Positions 36,639 through 47,630 of a DNA stretch of 64,000 nt are shown one piece after another (position 1 is the first letter of the stretch; each line of letters begins with the position of its first letter). The notes beneath the pieces were generated by a model. The model was given only the letters and a program-made list of their open reading frames with translations, was not told the origin of the DNA and made no database searches. The translations under genes and the position numbers were made by a program. The stretch lies in contig NC_067113.1 in assembly GCF_021347895.1 (NCBI RefSeq), positions 40,339,474 to 40,403,473 of the forward strand, written 5' to 3'. The stretch comes from Acanthochromis polyacanthus (lineage: Eukaryota > Chordata > Actinopteri > Pomacentridae).

Positions 36639-39600
36639 TCAGCCAGAAAAGTCAGGTTGTCGTCCTTCTTCTTTGGAATCTCTTCTGTACATCAACATGT
36701 ATGCTGTGTCACTGTAAAGAGCACAAATGAATACTTTACAGAGCCCCGTTTAAGATAAAGTTGCACAAAAAGAAGATTTCAACAGGAACATAATGTAAAA
36801 AGACAAATAGCAGGGGTTCGCCAAAAAGCAGTCGGCCGTTCAAAGACAACATGACAGACGAGACGGATTTCCTCTGTTTAGGAGTTCAAAAGTTTGAGAG
36901 TCCTCGTGGCAGAAACGCATTCACCTTCAGTCTTTAATCTCGACCGAGGAACAGACAATAAGGCTTTGTTTAAAGATCTGAAGCTGTTTCTCCAAGTAGG
37001 AACATAAAAGCTCCATGATGTCAGCGGCGGTCGGGCATTTAGGGCTTTAAATGTTATTAATACAATCTTAAATTTAACTCTAAAAGCAACTGGAAGCCAC
37101 TTTAAGGAGGATAAAATTGGAATCACATGTTTTTTGTTACTTCTTCCTGAAGGCACGGCCATTGGATTCCAAATTTTTTGAAGGTGAGAGATGATTTTAT
37201 GGACAACGCTGAGCAAAGAGAATCTGAGTTGTTAATTTGAGAACAAATAAAGTTTCGACTGCACTCCTTATTCAGCTCAGAATTGATTTAATTTGAGAGC
37301 GTGTCTTTCTCCACCTTTCTCTCGAGATTAAAGGGACATCTGGACATATCAGAAGCAGCTATTTGCTCTTTTGCCAAAGGTTTGACACCACTCTGGTTTC
37401 AGGAAGTAGCTAGCTTAGCTTAGCATAACAGCTGGAAACGGCTACTTTCAAACAAAACAAAATACTTCAGAAACATACTAGGGCTGGCCCGAATAGAGGA
37501 TTCTGGTCTCCGGATATTCGGGCCCTATTAAAGATGAATATCCGAATATTCGTTCTGCCCCGTAACGTCCGACCGGAGGGGGTGGGGGTGGGGGTGGGGG
37601 TGGCGGAGACAGTCCGAATATTCGGATCCATTCGTCTGGGCTCGTCTTCGGCATCTTGTCTTGTGTTTATGCAACGAAGTGAAGCGTGACGTCAGAGTCG
37701 GCAGCCAACCGGCCATTCGGGTGGCGAATATTCGGATACGAAAATTAATATCCGGATACCGCCGTAGCGAACGAATATTTGGATATTCGGGTCCAGCCCT
37801 AAAACATAGAGGTAGCGAGTATATTATTTTGTAAAAGCAAGGCTACATTTGCTGCTTCCCTTGTTCCAAGTCTTTAGGCTAAGCTAAGCTAACTGCCTCC
37901 TGGATGCAAACAAACAAAATCCACTATTTCCTAAATCCCCTAAACCGGATGTGACCCTCTGGAGGGCCGGTTTTGGCCCGCAGGCCGCATGTTTGACTGA
38001 TATAAACTGTTCATTTTACTTTACAGCAATTAACCAACTGTTCAAATAAGAAGCAATGGTGAATGCAATTTGAATGACTTAATATTTAAGTGATACTGCA
38101 GTCATTTTTGTTTTTATTGTTTCTGTTAATTACAGCCTTTAATAGGAAGATTTTCTTGCCTTTGGACAGAACTCAGATCCCAGTGTTTAAGCTAAGCTGG
38201 TAGTAGCTGCATATTTAGTGCAGGAATGTAAGAGTGGTATCAATCTTTTTATCTCTCAGTAAGAATGCAACCTTTCACACATCCCAAAGATGTTGCTTTA
38301 GGTTGATCTCAGCCTTCTATACCAGACAGAACAGAAGCTAAATTTACCTGAAACGTCCTCCATAAGTGTTTTTCACGCCTTCCCAGGAGGTCTGCAAGTT
38401 TGAGAAAAAAAATCAGACAACAAACGAATCACAAATTTGCAAAATACTGCATCATAGCAATACAAACTCCTTGTTTTACTTGAAGTGGGCAGCAAAAGCT
38501 GTATTTCCGACATTTCATGCATCAAATTTCACGTCCTGTTTTTGTGACGTATTCATCAAAATATCTTTAACCCTCCTGTTGTCCTCATTTACAGGCACCA
38601 AAATATATTCTTTCCTTGTCTGAAAAAAATTCAAAAATTCAGCAAAAAAAATAATCCCCAAATTTCTGAAAATTTTCAAAACCTTCAGGAAGAAAATTCC
38701 AATAATTCTTTAAAAGTTTCCCTTAAAAGTTTTATTTAAAAAAAAAAAAAGTTTGGCAAGAAAATTCTTGTAAATATTTTAAAAAATGAGTAAAAATATC
38801 TAAAGTGATTACATATATATCAGTAAAACCTCTAGTATTTTCTTTAAGAACATTCACAAAAAAATGGATTTTGGTAGATTTTTTTTGTGAATATTCTTAA
38901 GAAACATTTTTAACATTTCTATTTTCCACCAAAAAATGTTCAAAGATTTCCCAAAAAGTGCTGAAAATGTGGACATCAGAAGTTTCACTGTGAAAGTATC
39001 TTTTTTTCCCATATTTTCCAACTTTAAACCCGCTCAGTTTTGACCCGCATTACGACACAAGGTTTAAAATTTTAATTCTAACTTTGCATTGTGATTGCCA
39101 ATGAAATGTTCAATGCATAAACATGTTTTAGAAAGACTGTTCAGTAAGTGGAAGACCAGAAACAACCTTAATTCCAATGAGATTTCGTCATACCTGCTGT
39201 ACGCGGCTGTCGTCTGCATAGTACCAGCTCTTGTTCAGTCTGTGACGGACGTAGGCGGTGTAGTGTCCAAATGCTGCATAACCAGAGTGTACTACCACGG
39301 CGTACAAAGTGTACTTTGCATCATTCTGGAAGAACAAACACATTTTCAGACAACAACAGACTCTAGATCCAGACACTAGACAGAGAATAGAGGTACCTGC
39401 TCAAAGCTTGGGGAGAACGCCTCTTGAACAATCTCCACAAAGTCAAAGGTTTCCGGAAAAGTAACTCTGCAGTCAAGTTTTCGGGTTGAACCGTGCATAT
39501 TTCGGAATCGTTTCAGGTGCACACACAGGATACGAGGCAAGGAAAGGAGTTTGACACCCTGAAAAAGACAAAGACACGTTGATGGCTGTCTTAGAGAAGA

Positions 39601-42049
39601 CTTTCTGGGTAGCATTTTAGCCGAGCGCTACCTGTTTGGACGTTGTCTTCGTTCCACATTGTGCACAAAAGCAGCGATTTATGCCTCTTAACTCCTGATG
39701 CTCAAAGAAGGAGGTCATGCAGCTCTCCTGAAAGGAATCAGAATTCAGAGTTGCTGTTTTTGAACACATATAGAAGATTGACACTACTCTCACTGCTGTA
39801 TGAGAATGTAGAAGCACACAGCTAGCTTAGCTTAGCATAAAGACTGAAAGGGGCAAGCAAAAATAAAATCACCACCTAGCACTTTTAAACCTTGCTTTTC
39901 AAGAGGCTCATGGGTTTAATCTGTTCATAAACAAAAGGTAAAAGTTGTGTTTTCATGCAACATACTATTTTTTGAATCTGGTTATGCTAAGCTAAGTTGT
40001 AGCTTTTACATGTAGCATACAGACGTTTCAGTGTCGTCCGATCTTATCACATAAATCCTGGCAAGAAAGCAGATTAATTTATGTCCCTAATCATGTTATA
40101 TTCATTTGGAAGAATCCATTTCAGCACCAGAGAGTTGGTTTCTTCGTTTATGTGCAGAGGCAGGCTGAGCATGTAGCTGCTTCGAGTCTGGACGGAGGCA
40201 CAGTCCAAACACTGCACGTGCGTCTCCACCGAAATCTTGTACAGATTCTGGATTTCAAGAGCCTAGTAAAGAGAGGAAATGCAAATAAATGAAGTATAAG
40301 TAATGTTGAGAGATTATTTTAAAAATGCATTTGTGATTAAATCTCCTGTCGTCCTGCAGGTCAAAACTGACCCAGTTTAAAGTTTGAAAATGTGGAAAAA
40401 AAAGGGAAAATTTCTAATGTCCACATTTTTAATATTTTTGGGAAATCTTTGAACATTTTTTGGTAGAAAAAAAGAAATGTTAAAAATGTTTCTTTAAGAA
40501 CATTCACAAAAAAATCAACCAAAATCCAGCGAATTTCGCTGGATTTTGGTTGATTTTTTTGTGAATGTTCTTCAAGAAAATATTAGAAGTTTTATTGATA
40601 TATCAATGTAATCACTTTAGATATTTTTAGGATTTTTTTTTGAAGATTTTTGCTAATTTTTTGTAAATATTTACAAGAGTTTTCTTTCCAATTTTTTTTT
40701 AAATAAAATTTTTAAGGAATTATTGGAATTTTCTTCCTGAAGGTTTTGCAAAATTTCAGAAATTTGAGGATTTTTTTTTTCCTGAATTTTTAGATTTTTT
40801 TCAGACAAGAAAACAATAGTTTTTGGTGCCCGTTAAGGACGACAACAGGAGGGTAAATATCCTTTACCTGATCTATGTCTATGAAGTGAACGATTCAAAG
40901 AAAGCATTTTTCTACATGATTCTGTCGGGTATGATATGCACCACTTTTCTGTGCAGAAAATTAGTTTTTCACAGTGAAACTTCTGATGTCCACATTTTTT
41001 ATATTTTTGGGAAATCTTTGAACATTTTTGGTGGAAAAAAATAAATGTTAAAAATGTTTCTTTAAGAACATTCACAAAAAAAAATAAACCAAAATCCAGC
41101 GAAATTCGGTGGAGTTTGGATGATTTTTTTTGTGAATGTTCTTAAAGAAAATATTAGAAGTTTTACTGATATATATGGAATCACTTTAGATATTTTTAGG
41201 ATTTTTTTGGAAGGTTTTTCCTAATTATTTTTGAAAATATTTGCAAGAATTTTATTGCCAAATTTGGGGGATTTTTTTTTTTTAAATAAAGATTTTAAGG
41301 GAAACTTTTAATGAATTATTGGAATTTTCTTCCTGAAGGTTTTGCAGATTTTCAGAAATTTTGGGGGGATTTTTTTCCAGACAAGGAACAATGTTTTTTG
41401 GTGCCCGTAAATGAGGACAACAGGAGGGTTGAAGTCCAACCAGAACGTTGTCATCCAGCTGCTGCTGCATCAAGTTCAGAATGGAGAGGAAGACCTCGGC
41501 GGCGTCGTGCTGCATACCGACTGCAAAACAACATTCTCATTGTTAGACGCTGGGCAGCAAAACTGCATCAACACGAGACGTTTTCTGGGCTCTTACGTGG
41601 GATTCGGTTTCTGTCCAGACAGTGGAGGAAGTCACGATGTGGGGCCGGCTGAGGAAGGTCTCCTCGCATGGCTGAAAGAACCCTCTTCAGCTCCTGGGGG
41701 ACATTACCACTATCCGGTCTCCGGTCTCTCCGAGCTGCTTCCCACCTTGTGACGTTCATAAACCCTCATTAATCCTTATTATTCAGCTCCCAGGAAACAC
41801 AGCCTTGTTGCCAGATGGATATTAGTGCATTTTTCAAACATCTGAAAGGGTTCCATGAGGCCGAATGACCACAGAACTATCAAAGGCATTAGTATCATTT
41901 TGTTCAGGTCTTAGTGCTTTATAAGTCATGATGAATAGTCGGTCATCTGCTTACCTCTCCAGCAGGTCTAGTATCTCCCAGGTGGCAGAGAGGGTCTGCA
42001 GCAAAGTGTTCACACAGCAGGACAGGTGGTAGTTGGTGAGGCCTCTCAT
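36639..42049 (-). CDS. usp18: USP18-like ISG15-specific protease
   Basis: USP18 removes the ubiquitin-like ISG15 from proteins and dampens type I interferon receptor signalling. Coding exons on the minus strand are 42049-41955, 41745-41597, 41520-41441, 40262-40128, 39727-39632, 39558-39397, 39325-39194, 38391-38348 and 36711-36639; phases agree throughout and give 321 residues. The Cys box is GLTNYHLSCCVNTLLQ with catalytic Cys 11. QHDAAEVF follows the RIPL exon junction. Two CxxC pairs (CLDC at 126-129, CAQC at 174-177) suggest the zinc-binding fingers. LPRILCVHLKRFRN precedes the His box SGYAAFGHYTAYVR (His 260) and ADDS (Asp 277). The C-terminus is DTAYMLMYRR plus a short tail. Human USP18 is 372 residues; the difference is the N-terminal extension. 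An exon ending at 42853 (donor GTAGTT) would splice in frame but carries a stop just before the ATG, so I chose this start. Introns contain several MITEs. Confidence 0.92.
36878..37216 (-). mobile_element. LINE (L2/CR1-type) reverse transcriptase C-terminal remnant
   Basis: The minus-strand frame contains HVIPILSSLKWLPVAFRVKF, KIVLITFKALN, SFRSLNKALLSVPRSRLKT and EGECVSATRTLKLLNS. These follow the order of the conserved tail of L2/CR1-like ORF2 proteins (LHWLPV.RI.FKI...KALN...LRS...L.VPR.R...G.R.FS...LWN.LP). Only this tail is present, inside the last intron of usp18 and in the same orientation as the gene. Confidence 0.7.
37330..38260. repeat. Dispersed repeat with GCTAGCTTAGCTTAGC motif, split by a MITE
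   Basis: Left part (37330-37470) carries AAGTAGCTAGCTTAGC followed by ATAACAGCTGGAAACGG. Right part (37802-38260) carries AAGTCTTTAGGCTAAGC, TAAGCTAACTGCCTCCTGG and TATCAATCTTTTTATCTCTC. The same phrases recur near 16391-16440, 27820-27870 and 39818-39855. At 37945-38005 an unrelated short repeat (CTGGAGGGCCGGTTTTGGCC) is embedded, of a type often seen in hAT-derived sequences. Confidence 0.5.
37479..37801. mobile_element. hAT-like MITE with 8-bp target duplication
   Basis: Starts TAGGGCTGGCCCGAATA and ends ATATTCGGGTCCAGCCCTA. The flanks AAACATAC (37471-37478) and AAACATAG (37802-37809) form an 8-bp duplication with one mismatch, typical of hAT elements. Inside are many copies of the palindrome GAATATTC and a G-rich run (37578-37603). 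No transposase is encoded. Confidence 0.75.
38567..39067 (+). mobile_element. TTAA-type palindromic MITE, copy 5, in a usp18 intron
   Basis: TTAA at 38567-38570 precedes CCCTCCTGTTGTCC. The right end CGACACAAGGTTTAA is diverged. The central palindrome is shortened (lacks the CCAGCG loop). It lies in the intron between the His-box exon and the 44-base exon. Confidence 0.75.
40337..40856 (-). mobile_element. TTAA-type palindromic MITE, copy 6, in a usp18 intron
   Basis: TTAA at 40337-40340, then ATCTCCTGTCGTCCTGCAGG; the right end reads CGACAACAGGAGGGTAA. The central inverted repeat at about 40497-40572 is nearly perfect, arms of about 38 bases meeting at CCAGCGAATTTCGCTGG. Confidence 0.75.
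40857..40966. repeat. 110-bp segment shared with 49283-49392
   Basis: Contains CCTTTACCTGATCTATGTCT, ATGAAGTGAACGATTC and CTACATGATTCTGTCGGG. The reverse complement is present at 49283-49392, in both places directly abutting the GGAGGGTTAA end of a TTAA-type MITE. Confidence 0.8.
40967..41430 (-). mobile_element. TTAA-type palindromic MITE, copy 7 (one end truncated), next to a splice donor
   Basis: Begins inside the element (TTCACAGTGAAACTTC) and runs to GACAACAGGAGGGTT at 41430. The outer 60 or so bases are missing and the 110-bp segment is in their place. The intact end stops about ten bases from the usp18 donor at 41440-41439. Confidence 0.75.
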
Positions 42050-42949
42050 TCCTGCGACACACCATCGAAAGCAAAACAACACAGTTTGTGACGCCTTGAA
42101 TCAAACATGTTACCCACGACCGGGCCCACCGCCTCAAACCTGGAACACCACACGGCAAAATGAAGTTAAAAAAAGGGACGTGTGGATTCAAAATGTCAAT
42201 ACAGATGTGCATGTTCTATTACAATAACAAATCGACTGTTTTATAGATAATTTGGTTTATCGGTTTAAGGTCCAAGCAGAGCAAATGTCTACTAGGTGTA
42301 TTTCACTCACATCCAAAGTCTGTATTTTCATTTCCGTGTCACTGAAACACACCTGAAGGATTTATTGGTTATGAAGAGGGAAAAAAATGTTTTATGCAAT
42401 AACACTAAAAAAGAAACAGTTTTTTAAAACGTTTTTTTTGTATTTGCTACGGCCTCTATTTGCAAAAGAGGTTCTTAATCTCATCGGGATTTCTCCTGAT
42501 TAAATAAAAAAAAGGTCCATATCTGTACATTGCATTGACTTTATTACATTTTTACCTTTATTGTACTTGTCTTGTTTTATTTTATCCGGCTGCTGTGTGA
42601 ATCATATCCGAATCTCCCAGAAACCTAGGACTAGTAAATAAAATGCCGGTACATGTACGTGTGTTCTCGTTACTTTCTGGTACTGGTTGTACTTTTGCAT
42701 CACACTGACAGAAAACATGAAAACTGCCCATCAGACAGACGGTGGTCTACTCACCCAAATAGAGATCTCTGGTAGTCAACAGGGAGAATATCCTACAGAT
42801 CCTAGCAGACATCAGAGCAGGCTTCTTCTCCTTCACAGTTCAGTTTAACTACCTGACTAGTCCTCCACACTGAACCAGCCTGCTGAAGCGTTTTCTGAGC
42901 TGTAGAAAATCAGCTGAGCAGGAAACGTCTCCCTCACAGCTGCGGCTTT

Positions 42950-42961
42950 ACTTTCGTTTTC
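42950..42961 (-). promoter_or_regulatory. ISRE/IRF-type element upstream of usp18
   Basis: The minus strand reads GAAAACGAAAGT, a perfect match to the GAAANNGAAA core bound by IRFs and ISGF3. It lies about 100 bases upstream of a plausible donor (42852) for a non-coding first exon of usp18, which is an interferon-stimulated gene in other vertebrates. A second near-consensus site (AGTTTCTTTTAC, plus strand) is at 43622-43633. Confidence 0.55.
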
Positions 42962-44663
42962 CACGTTTCTGTTCGCTTTGTTGGAATCGAAACTTAGCAG
43001 CAGCTGGCCAAGAGTCTAAAACAAAAACAAGTTACAGAGAAACGATCATTTCCAGCTTTTCGTGACATTTACAGCATTAATCTCCATAGTTAAGGGCTGT
43101 GACGATAACTGAAGGTAATGAAAATAGAACTTACCGCACTGAGCGGCTGATTCTGTTTTTTTTGTCACGTTTAAATGCCGATTTTTTTTAAACCTTTATT
43201 TGTCAGAGTCAGAAACTGCTTCAGACAAATAAAAAAAGGTTTCACAGCGCTGAAATATTTTAATAAGGCTTTGCATTTATTTTAGATTTGGTCGAATGTG
43301 GTCCAAATGCAAAAAATAAGCAGCGCAAAATCTTTTTTTTTTTGCATTTCCCCAAATATAATAAATGTTGGACAAGTGAGAGAGAAGTGTTTTCCTCTTC
43401 GTGATTTTTAACATTGAATCAGAGAATTTCCAAAAAAAGACTCTTCCGTGTCAACGCGAAAACGGATTTCTACCGCGTAATGTAAAATAATTAGAAATAA
43501 AACATGTAAAATAAGTATTTGCGTAAATGTTCTCCTCCTTTGAAGAGACTCACCTGATTCCACACAGGTGCAGCCAGCTGGTTCTACAAGTCAAATAGTT
43601 AGTGAAGCTGAAAAAGCATTCAGTTTCTTTTACTCCCTTTTAGTAAAACATAGAGTCAATAGACGGACTTTTGAAGTCCATGGGATATATCTTTCACCAT
43701 TTCTATTAAAAGTAAAACATTATGGTCACGTCTTTACAAATTCCATAATTATTTATTATGGAAACAATCATTTATTAATAATAAATGACTGGATATCACA
43801 AACATATCAACTAAATAACCGCCTGAATTTAACAATAACCACTTTCTAATGAGCTAAACAATAATAAAATGAGTTTATTCAGAAATAGTTTTGTGTTCTT
43901 TGTACTAAGTTGCGACAATCATGACAGATATTTCTTTTTTGTCGATATATCAAATTTTAAATGGAAAATAATAAATTGTCTCACTTCCAACTAAGTTACC
44001 CGTTACAAAAAACACCTCTCAATGCTTTCTGAGTTATTTAACATAAAGTAGTGTGTGAGTCAAGAGTGGATTTATGGCATGTCAACAGGTTTACGACAAT
44101 ATCTTCATAAATAACTTTCAATTTTACTCAGTTGCACAGGAGAATCTTTGTGTAAAAATGTCATGTGGTGTTTGTTTATAGGTGGCCATGTTGGTTTTAG
44201 GCCTGAAAACAGCAAAAAACAGTCAACTATGATACAAAAAGTCACGCAATTATATATTGACCCTTCAATTAAGCCGACATGTTCATACATTGTATCCATT
44301 TTCTCATTCATACTTTCACCTTCTAATGCCATCGTGATCAGGATGCAGAGATCCTGAATAAATAAAAGGATCTTGATGAGGCGGGCGTTGCTTCAAGCTC
44401 AACAATGTGGATCTGCAACCTTAACGATGCACCAACATGAACGTATTCACACGTCACAGGTTCACAAAACCAGGTGGTAACATCAAGCTCTCAGAGTCAG
44501 TGGGGCATTTTACAACAGCAAATACTCCTGGGATGAGGAAGCTGCTTGTGTGGCTGTGGTTTCACAGGTATGATATCAAATGAATCAGGGATTAAATCAT
44601 GTTCGATTACAAAACACGGCTGAATCAAAATGCTGCAACAAACACAGTGTGATATTCAGTCTT
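42962..44663. other. Intergenic DNA between usp18 and pex26
   Basis: This is AT-rich sequence downstream of pex26 and upstream of usp18. No tuba8-like exon, which lies between these genes in human, was found. The plus-strand frame at 43568-43849 is low-complexity and unconvincing. Confidence 0.5.
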
Positions 44664-47266
44664 TCACAGTTCTTTGCTCTGAGCGAGCGGCTGATAATAT
44701 GGAGCAAACATGGCGGTCCACATCTGTCTGAGAAGCTGGTAAAGTTTGGAAATCCATATGAATGAAGAGGGGAGAGCTGTGGGGAAAAAATGAGTTAGAA
44801 ACACATCAGTTCATTCCCCAAATAGATTCTTTTTAGAAGGAAATTACACAAATGCGTCGAAAACTTTTAACCAAACCTGGATCCAGCCGGAAAAAAAGCA
44901 CGTAGATGAGAACAGCAGCCAGAAAGAGTCTCCGGAGGGGGAATGAACCAGAGCGGCTCATCGTGACTTTCCTGTATAAAAACCTGAGCATGGCTGCAAG
45001 TTTGTGAAATGCACTACCTGGAAAACACAATCAGAAAGAGCAGTTATGATCCACACTTATGATGAGTTAACATACAGCACGTCATGAAGACTGACCCTGA
45101 GGATGAGCCGTGACGTCCAAGCTCGGGCTGACGTTGGGATCAAAAGGCGCTTCTTGATCCCGTCGCTCTTTTTCTTCCACGACATCCAGCGCCGTCCGTC
45201 TCTGGTCTTCTGTGAACGCAGCGCTGCCCACCTCACCTACAATCAGCTCCCGGGCCTCCTCCCCGTGTCCCAGAGGCACGAGGATGTGCAGCAGGTAGAG
45301 CTCTGCGACCGTCCTGAAGCCGGACACTGCGCTGTTCAACGGGCAGAGCAGCCAAACTCTGGCTGCCTCCTGCATCACGGCAGGCTCCCCGACCTTGGAG
45401 TAAAGAAGTATGCTGCCGAAATGAACGAGAACATCTGCTCAGTTGGTATTTTATCACAATTTACGAGTTAAAAAAAACACCAAAAATTCAATCATTTCAG
45501 AGTAAATTTGCCTCTTACTTGTAATATATAATGGCAATCTGACTATCAGCAGTTACAGGCGCCACAATGGATCGAGTTGTTGCAAAAATAATTTAGAGAA
45601 CATTTAATAATGAAAAAAAAAACACAGTTGCCGCTCTCACATATTTTAAAATTGGTTCTCTTTTCTATTTTTGCTACTTAATCACTCAGTTTTGTTGTAA
45701 TCCAGCATAAGAATGAGACAGGAAATCTACTTTAAATCTAATTTCAGCAACTACACCCCGTCAAAAGTTTTGAGACGGGTTCTAATTTATTTGAATGAGA
45801 AAGTGTCTCAAAACTTTCGACAGGGGGTGTACATCGTGATGTGTTCAAGCAAATAGTCACAATACACAAAGGACAATGTGAATGAGGCAAATCAACACAT
45901 CATTTTACATCACTATTATTTATTTTTTGCTATTTTAAACAAAAACAAAACTTGTATGACTGTCATTTTTAACGAATAATCTAATAATTTAGTCTGTCTG
46001 ATTGATGCTTATTGGGTAAACTGAGTGTTATCTAATTCTGTTTACGGGACGCAGAGTTTATTTGCATGCAGGCTCCACATGTGCACAGCAAAATGACTGA
46101 AACAAAGGAAAAGGAAGAAGCAAATATTTTGGTTATAGCAAGGATGAAGTTAACCAAGAACAGGTCAATTGTGTCCATCAGTTGTTGCTACCTTTCTATT
46201 GTCAGTATTGTAGAGTTATTTAAGTCACCAAGTAAAAATTCATGTATTTTCATGTATACTAGACAAAAAACAAACATCACAATGTCTGTTTTTTCCAGTA
46301 TCATGCAGATTTAATCTAAATGATCCAAATATATTCTGTAAATGTATGTTGTTGGCTTCATTCCTCAGATTCCTAAACTTTAGAGCTGCAGCTAACTATC
46401 ATTTTGTAGTTGATTCTTTGTTTGATTATTATTTAATTCATTCGGTAAATGACAGGGCAAAAGGGCAATTTTCTGACATTACACGAGCAACAGCGAACAG
46501 CCTTTAAATATTTAATTTACATTTAAAAATCGTCATCTCTACAAAACTGGATGCTTGTTTGTTGGATAACTTACTTTAAATTTAAAGGTTTATCAGGCTT
46601 CCTTGGTCAAAATGGCTCTGTGACAGTTACAGCAGCTCTAGTAGTACTGCATTTACTCATTCTTCATTCTTGTATATACTGTACATAATATTGTTATTAT
46701 AATTATTGTTATTGTATATATGGTTAGTGCTGTTTTGAAAGATGTTTGCTACTGTAAATTTACCCGGACGTGGGGAGTAATAAAGGATTATCTTATCTTA
46801 CATCATTTTTGATGAAACTAACTGATAAAAACTCTCAGTCTGGGATCTTCTCACCACATCTGCATGATTCTAGCTGGGATGTTCTGGTGCTCGTACTGCT
46901 GCAGGACCCAGGAGAGGACGTCCTGCCACCGATTCAGCTCAGCCAGAGCCTGGATCCCTAAGATGCAGAAACCCATCCTGAACTCCTCACATCTGCAAAA
47001 CACAACCCAGAATCACGCAGTTAGACTAACATCCGGGCTGCAGGGAGCACCGATGAGGGTGAAGTTTCAGAGTCTCACCTGCTGTCCTCTGGCTCCATGC
47101 TGTCCAGACTCTCCAGGCCTCTGTCACACGTGTCAAAAGCCGCCTGGAAATCTTTGTTGATCATCATTTGCTCTGCAGCTGTGTCCAACATGTTGGTTAT
47201 GGGAGCTAAAGTAGCAGAAAGCGGAGGGCTGCGAGCAGGAGGATGACCGGTTGAACAGCAGCTCAT
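44664..47266 (-). CDS. pex26: PEX26, peroxisomal membrane anchor of the PEX1-PEX6 ATPase
   Basis: PEX26 is a tail-anchored peroxisomal membrane protein that recruits the AAA ATPases PEX1 and PEX6 for receptor recycling during matrix protein import. Five coding exons on the minus strand join in phase: 47266-47079, 46992-46855, 45412-45096, 45017-44877 and 44776-44664, giving 298 residues (human 305). The N-terminal half matches the family: LDTAAEQMMINKDFQAAFDT, then FCILGIQALAELNRWQDVLS and WVLQQYEHQNIP, then the junction codon completing MC-ILLYSK. Exon 3 gives AELYLLHILVPLGHGEEARE and VGSAAFTEDQRR. The C-terminal anchor RRLFLAAVLIYVLFFRLDP at about 243-261 is in exon 4, and a short tail with SKLYQLLRQMW ends in exon 5. 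The start is the first ATG; it opens MSCCSTGHPP. Intron 2 holds a hairpin MITE and a LINE tail. Confidence 0.95.
45752..45831. mobile_element. 80-bp mariner-type hairpin MITE, copy 3
   Basis: TACACCCCGTCAAAAG at the left and CTTTCGACAGGGGGTGTA at the right, related to the pair at 11474 and 11942. It lies in intron 2 of pex26. Confidence 0.7.
46621..46802 (+). mobile_element. LINE 3' tail (CR1/L2-like)
   Basis: The sequence ends ACCCGGACGTGGGGAGTAAT followed by AAAGGATTATCTTATCTTA. A GTGGGGA-AATAAAGG-(TTATC)n ending is the common 3' terminus of fish CR1/L2-type LINEs and their SINE partners. No coding part remains. Confidence 0.5.
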
Positions 47267-47630
47267 GACTCTAGAACAAATTTAACACCGCAAAAGAGGG
47301 AAAATTCAAACTTTCTATAGTTTTAAGAGCCGCTGCTTCACTGTTAGCAGGTTAGGTTACAGCTGGATGCCGAATAAGCCTGTGAGAAAGCTTAGTCTGC
47401 TCATTATCCTCTCCACAACATTTTGTTTACACTCCATGATCCTTTGAACTTCCGGGTTTGAGCTCGCTCGCTGGCCAATCAGACGTCACCTTCTTCAGAG
47501 CGTCTGAAGCAGCCAATCAGGTCGCAGCTTCTTCTAATTTTTTTTCTCCACTCGTAAACACGTGTACGAAGCGGTGTGTGTTCCTGTCCCAACGCAGAGA
47601 ATTTAAACAGATAATACTCTTCAGCCGTAT
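47267..47630. promoter_or_regulatory. Divergent promoter region of pex26 and llph
   Basis: The start of pex26 (minus) and the 5' splice site of a llph leader exon (plus) face each other across about 360 bases. Two CCAAT boxes sit at 47475-47479 and 47513-47517, with an AGACGTCACC cyclic-AMP-element-like site between them at 47481-47490. There is no TATA box. This is typical of housekeeping bidirectional promoters. Confidence 0.6.
47561..47630 (+). other. llph: Probable non-coding first exon of llph
   Basis: A strong donor GTAAGTAAAC begins at 47631, and the llph coding exon has a matching acceptor (CTTTCAG ending at 48362). The exon start cannot be read from sequence; the left boundary given is approximate. 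Confidence 0.5.

Noticed and set aside
42856..43011. 52-codon frame as the usp18 N-terminal coding exon
   Set aside because: It has a TAG before the only plausible donor and overlaps the ISRE-like site; more likely promoter and 5' UTR.
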